From: Psoroptes ovis
Taxonomy: Eukaryota > Arthropoda > Arachnida > Sarcoptiformes > Psoroptidae
Length of the DNA: 64,000 nt
Direction: 5' to 3'
NCBI GenBank assembly: GCA_002943765.1
Contig: PQWQ01000030.1
Location: forward strand, 436,501 to 500,500
Position 1 is the stretch's first letter. Each line of letters opens with the position of its first letter. This document shows positions 57,995 through 64,000 of the stretch, piece by piece. The position numbers were made by a program, and so were the translations under genes. The notes under the pieces are model-generated. The model did no database searches. It had not been told where the DNA came from and saw only the letters and a program-made list of their open reading frames with translations.

Positions 57995-58224
57995 GAGATT
58001 GCTAAGGAACACAAGCATTAATGATAATTGCTATTTTCTATGATCATCATTTGATGACCATTTAAGCCCGAGCATTTTCATTCAAGACATTCTTATAACA
58101 ACAAGATAGAAAATGAAAACCAAAAACAAAAATCAACATTAAGTTATATTTTTAAAAATATTTACATGAAAAATGTCATAGAAAATAGCAATTATCATTA
58201 ATGCTTGTGTTCCTTAGCAATCTC
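57995..58224. repeat. Perfect 49-bp inverted repeat with 132-bp loop
   Basis: Arms 57995-58043 and 58176-58224 are exact complements as far as I can read; the left arm begins GAGATTGCTAAGGAACAC and the right arm ends GTGTTCCTTAGCAATCTC. The arms are unrelated to the GGTTGTCCG family. No obvious target duplication flanks it. Confidence 0.85.
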
Positions 58225-58805
58225 CAGTTTAGACGTGTACACGTCAATCAAAAACCCTAAAGATAATGGAGATGGTAACTTCAAATGAATATATCTCAAA
58301 AAGTAATCTTTTTAAATCAATGATATTTTCACCAATGATTAATGGCTAGATAATCTTTAATTATTGAAAAAATTGAGACATCACCTCTTAAAACGGCCGA
58401 GATATCGCAATTATTGACTTTTGACCCCCTTTTTGGACCGGAAGGGTCAAGAATTGGAGATGACCATAATTGACTTTTTGTCATCCCTATTGACCAAGAA
58501 CATGATGCGATAATTTTTTTCTCGATTTTTTTCCTTAGGCAGAATGACTCTATCTTATTAGAGGTTACCCTTTGTAAGTCCCAAATGAAACTATTTTTAA
58601 TTGTGACAAGGAGAAAATCTGAGGAGCTAAGAAAATTTTTAATTTTCTTTAAGAAAATATAAAAAAATTCAATTCCAAAGATGTGTATATGAATCAATGG
58701 ATGAATGATATGATGCGCGCAAGGGCATGTGATATTTGGGGCCGTATGATGATGGTATTTGAATGAGATAAATTCAATTGAAAATTACATAATCACAAGC
58801 AATGG

Positions 58806-58881
58806 GGTTGTCCGAAAAGTTTTTGCCGATTTTCACATGTTTTTCAATGTTAATAAATCGGCAAAAACTTTACGGACAATC
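58806..58881. mobile_element. Palindromic MITE, copy 33 (type D, +)
   Basis: GGTTGTCCGAAAAGTTTT to AACTTTACGGACAATC. Core CACATGTTTTTCAATG, as in copy 5. Confidence 0.88.
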
Positions 58882-59424
58882 ACACAAATAGTATTTTAAA
58901 TGAATGAAATTTTAACTTGATTTTTTTTAAAGAAATTCAATTTCTTTGAATCTTTTTGATTATTTTTGTGTCTTAAAGATCCGTTGTCTATCTTTATGGC
59001 GATATTATCATTGATCCATTGAAATGTCGTAAAATTTTTTTTTCGTGAAGAAAAATCTAAGAAATTGAAGAAATCAAAGATGAAATCAAATAAGAAAAGA
59101 TACAATGATAATTCAATGCCATTGAATTTATGAGTGTTTACTGAGTTTTCTTAAGAAATATTTTAAGAAAATCTAAGAAAAAACTTTCTTCTTCTTATGA
59201 TAACAAAGACAGTGCTTTTGTTCAAGATTATAGTTTGTGTTCCTGGATCAAGCTTACACAGAAATAAATGTCGTAAAATTTTATATCTTTAAGATTATAA
59301 TCTTCAAAGTATTTTTGTACGATTAATATCACTGAATGAAAACACTTGAACAATCATCATGATGATGATCATAAACGAATGTTATTTATATCCAATCATT
59401 GTGTTGTATGTGCGCACATATGAT

Positions 59425-59447
59425 ACACACACACACACACACACACA
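59425..59447. repeat. CA dinucleotide microsatellite
   Basis: About eleven CA/AC units. Confidence 0.8.
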
Positions 59448-59565
59448 TAAATGAATCTATCATTGCCATCATATCAATGATCGGCATCATCATCATTTTT
59501 TTGTGTTGTTGTTCGATATGTATCATCATCATATGTTGTTTATCTTTATTAGTTTTTTATTTTTA

Positions 59566-59642
59566 GTTGTTGTCCGAAAAGTTTTTGTCGATTTATTAAT
59601 TAAAAAAACATTTGAAAATCAGCCAGAACTTTTCGGACAATC
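59566..59642. mobile_element. Palindromic MITE, copy 34 (type D, -)
   Basis: TA then GTTGTTGTCCGAAAAGTT; the end is AACTTTTCGGACAATC. Core AAAAAAACATTTGAAAATC. Confidence 0.87.
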
Positions 59643-60515
59643 AAATATTTTTCTATTTTTTTACAAAAATAAAAATTATCAATGAAAAACAAACAAACAA
59701 CGATCATCATCATCACCATCATCATTTTCTCGAGCAATCATATATATATTGTGAGACCAAAAAATTTATTGAATTTCTTTGATCTTAGAAATTCACCTTT
59801 TTAAAAATTTTCAGCGAATAATTCGATGAACCTTACGAAACCCTCGGCGAAATCGATTGCCGATTGTCAATTGAATTCAATGTAAATTCACCATGATTGA
59901 ATGATAACATCTTGATCAGTATATACTAAGTGTTTGTCACACACTGTACCAACAAATGTAATTCAATGTAAATAATAATAATAATAATAATGTGTAATTG
60001 ATTCATTTTAATAAAAATAACAAGAAATAAGTCTGTGAATTTCATTCATTTCAATTTTATTTCAATTTTCAATTTTATTTATTCGAAATTATTTCATAGC
60101 ATCATCATTTGGTTGGTTGTTGTTATTATCAGAGTTGAATCATAATCATCAAAAAGAGAATTGTCATTCTTATCATTATTATTCATGTTTTTTTTTATTT
60201 TTCATTTCAAATAATGCCGCCAAAGTTTTCAAGAATTCATTTTATTTTTCATTTTCAATTCATTTTCAATGGTAATTTCTCATAGAAATTTCATTGAATT
60301 TTTTATTTGATTTTTTCCACCATTTTTCGGGATGCTTTGCTTTGTGCTTCAATTCTTCAAAACCCATGGCTTTGTGACGCATCTTTTTTTATTATTATTC
60401 TTTATTATTCTTCATTTTTTCCTTTGAAAAAATATGTTTCCTTTGAAAAGCTTTTTCATTTCATCATTTCCATAGAATTTGCTGCATTGTCATCACCTCC
60501 AATAGTATTGTATTC

Positions 60516-60589
60516 GGTTGTCCGTAAAGTTTTGGCCGATTTTCATGAGCAACTCTATTGAAAAATCGGCAAAAACTTTTCGGACAACC
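60516..60589. mobile_element. Palindromic MITE, copy 35 (mosaic: B left, A right)
   Basis: GGTTGTCCGTAAAGTTTT to AACTTTTCGGACAACC. The left half GCCGATTTTCATGAGCAAC is type B (-); the right half AAAAATCGGCAAAAAC is type A/C. Confidence 0.87.
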
Positions 60590-61711
60590 AAATATATTTG
60601 GTGTGTGTTTTTGATGAATTGCATTTCGGGATATTTTTTTATTGTTATTTCCATTCATTTATTCTATTTGTCTCGTTATTCAAATGTACCATCTTCATCA
60701 TTTTTTTTTCAAAATATTTTTCCGCTTTTAGCTATAGCCTTTAGCACTCATATTTTTTTAGTGTTTTTTCTGCTTTTTTTCTCTTCCATTTGTGTTATGA
60801 TGAATGATGAATGAATATACAAATGTCAAAATACTTCATTTTTCTGCCCTTCTCTGCATGGGTATGTTCTGCAATAATTTTCCCATTTATATCCGTTATA
60901 CAGACACAGAGTCAAATAAATAAAATACAAGTAACAAGATTCAAATGATTGAAGTTAACAATTGAAAACAATGGGAAAATAGCGTCGTTTCATATTTGTA
61001 ATGTTGTTTTTTATGGCGCATCTTTTTTTTTTCTTGCAAATTCTCACATCGAAAGATGCTAATATATTTTGATTTATTTTATTTTCGAAGAAATTTCCTT
61101 CCAGGGGGCGGTGAATTCGGGCGGAGTTTTAGGCGGTTCTTTGCAGCCAAGTAATAATGAATTCAATTGAACTGAAATGAAAGGTGTTTGTGTATTGCGC
61201 GCTATGGGAAAACATTTGTAAAAACACAAATTCAAACCGTGTAAATATCTTGATATTTGAAGAAGAATTCGCCAGAAACGAATACAAATTTTCCATTCAT
61301 TTGTTCATTGAACATTTGTATTCAGTCAGTCAGTCAGTCATCTGAATTTGGATAACATCGAATGAAAAAATAATAACAATAATGATATTTCAATGGTTTT
61401 ACGGGTTTTCACAGTGCCAAAACAATACGATAATGGGCGCGACAATTGATTACGACACAGTTGAAAATTTTTCACTCAACATAACTGTATTCTTAGGGTT
61501 GAACAAGCAATGATCATGATCATAACCAAGGCAATGCATCAGAATTTTGATCTGAAAAAATAATCAACGGAAAAACATGCGAATATATCCATCAAATATC
61601 CAAGAATTTTGATTCAATTCGTTCATCCATTTGATTGATCAATGATTTCACCGATAATCAAATGTATTTAATATCAATCAATCAGTGTATTTATAAAGGG
61701 TTTTAAAAGGA

Positions 61712-61790
61712 CATTGTCCACAAAGTTTTTGCCGATTATATCGTAGTGAATCTGATTGAAGAAAATCTGGCAAGAACTTTTCGGACAACT
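61712..61790. mobile_element. Palindromic MITE, copy 36 (type C, +), next to the apterous B start
   Basis: Left CATTGTCCACAAAGTT, right AACTTTTCGGACAACT. Core GATTATATCGTAGTGAATC. It ends 90 bp before the ATG at 61880. Confidence 0.83.
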
Positions 61791-61879
61791 TAATATTTGT
61801 CGTTTGTTGTTTCATTGATTGATTGATTAAAACTATTCAAAATTCATAAATGTGCAATTCGATTCAATATTTGTGAATC

Positions 61880-64000
61880 ATGATTTTGACTGTTTCTTCA
61901 TCCATATCATCTTCGACATCTTCATCAACGTCTTCATCTTCTTCTTCATCGCCAACATATTCATCGACATCAGCGACATCAGCGATGATCAAAGAAGAAA
62001 TATCTTCATTGATTAAAGCTTCAAATACATCGCAAACAACAGCGACACCATCGGCGACCACCACCACCACCAACACCACCACCTCATCGATTGTAAGTAA
62101 TATAATGACCAATCATCATCATCAAACGATTGATTTGAATTCATCTACCACCACATCCGCATCATCAACACGATCATCACCTAATCGAACATCATCAAAC
62201 AATAATACACCACAAACAACAGCGCCACCTACAGTGACCGATGCTAATGGTAATATGCAAATGTTAATTAAACAATGTGAAACAATTATGGCTGAATGTG
62301 CTGGTTGTGGTTCAAATATTTTCGATCGTTACTACTTATCAGCTGTCGATCGACATTGGCATGTTTCATGTCTTCGATGTTCCGAATGTAAAGTTAATCT
62401 ACAAGCTGAACCTAGCTGCTTTTCACGTGATGGTCTTATATTTTGTAAATCTGATTATTACAGGTACGAATTGAATTATTGAATTAGTGAAAATATTAGG
62501 TTGTCCAATAAGTTCTTGTCGTTTTTCAAATCATTTTTCATGCAAAAAAAATGACAAGAACTTATCGGACAGCCTAATATCATAAATTATACCCTGTTTA
62601 CTTGTATTTTTCATTTTAAATTCATTAAAGGTTATTCACTATGCGTCGTTGTAGCCGATGTGGTGAAGGAATATATGCATCAGAGCTAGTGATGCGTGTA
62701 CGTGATCATAATATTTATCATTTACAATGTTTCACATGTGCATGGTGTAATATAACCCTATCACAAGGTGATTTATTCGGTGTACACGATAATCTTGTTT
62801 ATTGTCGTAATCATTATGAAATGTTGTCGACGACGACGACGACGACGAACAATAATAATAGTTGTTCCTTGATCCATTCACATTCGATATCACCACCACC
62901 ACCACCTCTACCACCACCGATTCGTTGTTTCAACGATTCAACCGTATCATCAACATCACCACCACCACCACAATCGCAATCTAATCCATCGTCATACTCA
63001 CATAACTCTGACCTCTTAAATCGTCACATGCAATTGAATCATCCATCGTTACATTCTCATCATTCTCATTCATCATCACCGAATTATTTGGATCAATCAT
63101 CATTTCATTTGGGACCAAAACATCATTCATCGGGGCCACCTTCGACCTCACCACCACCACCACTGTCAACATCCACAACATCTATGAATCTCAGTGATTC
63201 ACATTTGATGGGTGAAATGTGTAGTACGATGGCTGCAACACCTTATCAATCTGCAGGTCATCAACATCTTCATTCATATTCACCTTTATCGATTACGAAT
63301 TTATCAACCAGTGGTGCTGGAAATGCTGGAGGAGCTGGAAGTGGTAGTCCAGCTACACCTGTAAGTGGTGGTGGTGGTGGTGGACCTTCGAATTCATTAA
63401 ACAACAATCAATCACCATCATCATCATCGGCAAACAATTCGAATGGACAAAACATTCGAAAAGGTCGCCCGAGAAAAAGGAAAAATGCTTCATCTAGCCA
63501 CAACAGTCATCAACATCATCACCACCATCAACAACACCAGCATCAATCACAATTGAATAATTCACCACATTCACATAGTGGCCATCATCATCAGCAGCAG
63601 CAGCTTCATTCCAATCATTCTGATACCGAAAATGGTGCCATCAATTCTTTGTACCATGAATCATTGTCTTCACCGCCTGCTGCTGCTGCACCATCATCAT
63701 CATCACAGCTTAGTCCAATGATGATGTCAAGTATGTATATCAATCTATAATCTTGTAAATGTTTTTGTAATTTTTTCCAAAAATAAAAATAAATTCGAAC
63801 CTTTTTTTTATGATTCGAATTTCGAATCAGATTCTTTAGATGGTGGTGGACCTCTGTCAGGTTTAGCTGCATCGATTGAAAATTCATGTAATTCACAGCT
63901 AACCACATCATCAACATTGAATAGTCTTACATCACCTCATCAATCATTGATTAATAGTGGTAATATTAACAGCAACAGCGCAAATCAACGAACTAAACGT
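61880..64000 (+). CDS. ap: Apterous / Lhx2-Lhx9 LIM-homeobox gene B (partial at 3' edge)
   Basis: Exons 61880-62463, 62631-63730 and 63831 to the window end give 618 residues before truncation. Apterous-class factors specify dorsal appendage identity and certain neurons; they bind DNA through the homeodomain and cofactors through the LIM domains. The first 130 residues are Ser/Thr-rich. LIM1 starts at Cys140 (CAGCGSNIFDRYYL...HWHVSCLRCSEC...FCKSDYYR) and LIM2 at Cys202 (CSRCGEGIYASELVMRVRD...HLQCFTCAWC...YCRNHYE). A long Ser/His/Pro/Gly linker follows. GRPRKRK (from residue 473) is the conserved pre-homeodomain tract of apterous/Lhx2/9. The last codons read NQRTKR, and the family continues MRTSF, so the window stops exactly where the homeodomain begins. 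Intron 1 contains a MITE. Confidence 0.93.
62499..62574. mobile_element. Palindromic MITE, copy 37 (divergent arms), in apterous B intron 1
   Basis: TA then GGTTGTCCAATAAGTTCTTG; the complement of the right end is GGCTGTCCGATAAGTTCTTG, followed by TA. Both arms share ATAAGTTCTTGTC in place of the usual AAAAGTTTTTGCC. Confidence 0.9.

Larger units (their letters stand above)
50904..61879. other. 11-kb intergenic region between the two apterous-like genes
   Basis: No gene could be assigned. It contains 15 palindromic MITEs, the perfect inverted repeat at 57995-58224, a candidate orphan exon at 52118-52287, a CA run at 59425-59447 and repeated GAT/CAT stretches. GC-richer patches lie at 57430-57490, 58380-58620 and 61100-61210. 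By position it should include enhancers of one or both apterous genes, but nothing in it can be called an enhancer from sequence alone. Confidence 0.5.

Noticed and set aside
11463..62576. CRISPR-like array reading of the repeated GTTGTCCGAAAAG units
   Set aside because: The copies are irregularly spaced, occur in both orientations and are palindromic elements flanked by TA; there are no regular spacers and the host is eukaryotic.

Overview
This is an AT-rich stretch of nuclear eukaryotic DNA carrying spliced, monocistronic protein genes. Introns are mostly short (about 50-110 bp), with GT-AG borders and AATAAA signals. The gene content is metazoan, and two linked apterous/Lhx2/9-type LIM-homeobox genes point to an arthropod. 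The compact introns, AT bias and small Gly/His-rich secreted peptides would suit an acariform mite, but that is an inference from style; no species-diagnostic marker was found.

Region 1 (1-10.5 kb) is gene-dense and almost free of repeats. It holds the 3' end of a TRAPPC13-like gene, the mitochondrial m-AAA protease AFG3L2 (+), Rab2 (-), protein phosphatase methylesterase PPME1 (+), the polyadenylation factor CPSF4/clipper (-) and the tRNA t6A enzyme OSGEP/Kae1 (-). Region 2 (10.5-17.7 kb) is gene-poor, with two short TATA-driven secreted peptides rich in Gly/His and Gly. Region 3 (17.7-38.4 kb) is dense again: a tandem pair of ACSL3/4-type acyl-CoA synthetases, BANF1 (-) divergent from CDK9 (+), PEPCK with a distant 5' exon encoding a possible mitochondrial presequence, a USP deubiquitinase (-), the chaperonin subunit TCP1/CCT1 (+) and a class I SAM methyltransferase (+).

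Region 4 (38.4-64 kb) is a developmental-gene landscape. A highly diverged apterous-like gene (exons from 46.07 to 50.90 kb) is followed by about 11 kb of repeat-studded non-coding DNA. A canonical apterous gene then starts at 61.88 kb and is cut by the window edge at the first residues of its homeodomain.

The most striking signal is a family of about 75-bp palindromic elements. They begin GGTTGTCCGAAAAGTT, end with its complement and are usually flanked by TA, as Tc1/mariner-type MITEs are. I count 37 copies; none lies in the first 11.4 kb and 30 lie between 39.8 and 62.6 kb. They fall into at least three core types sharing the same termini, with apparent arm-swapped mosaics. No transposase gene was seen. 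A second palindromic family (2 copies) and an isolated perfect 49-bp inverted repeat are also present.

Exon joins were worked out by hand from splice consensus, reading phase and remembered family sequence. No alignment or folding was run.
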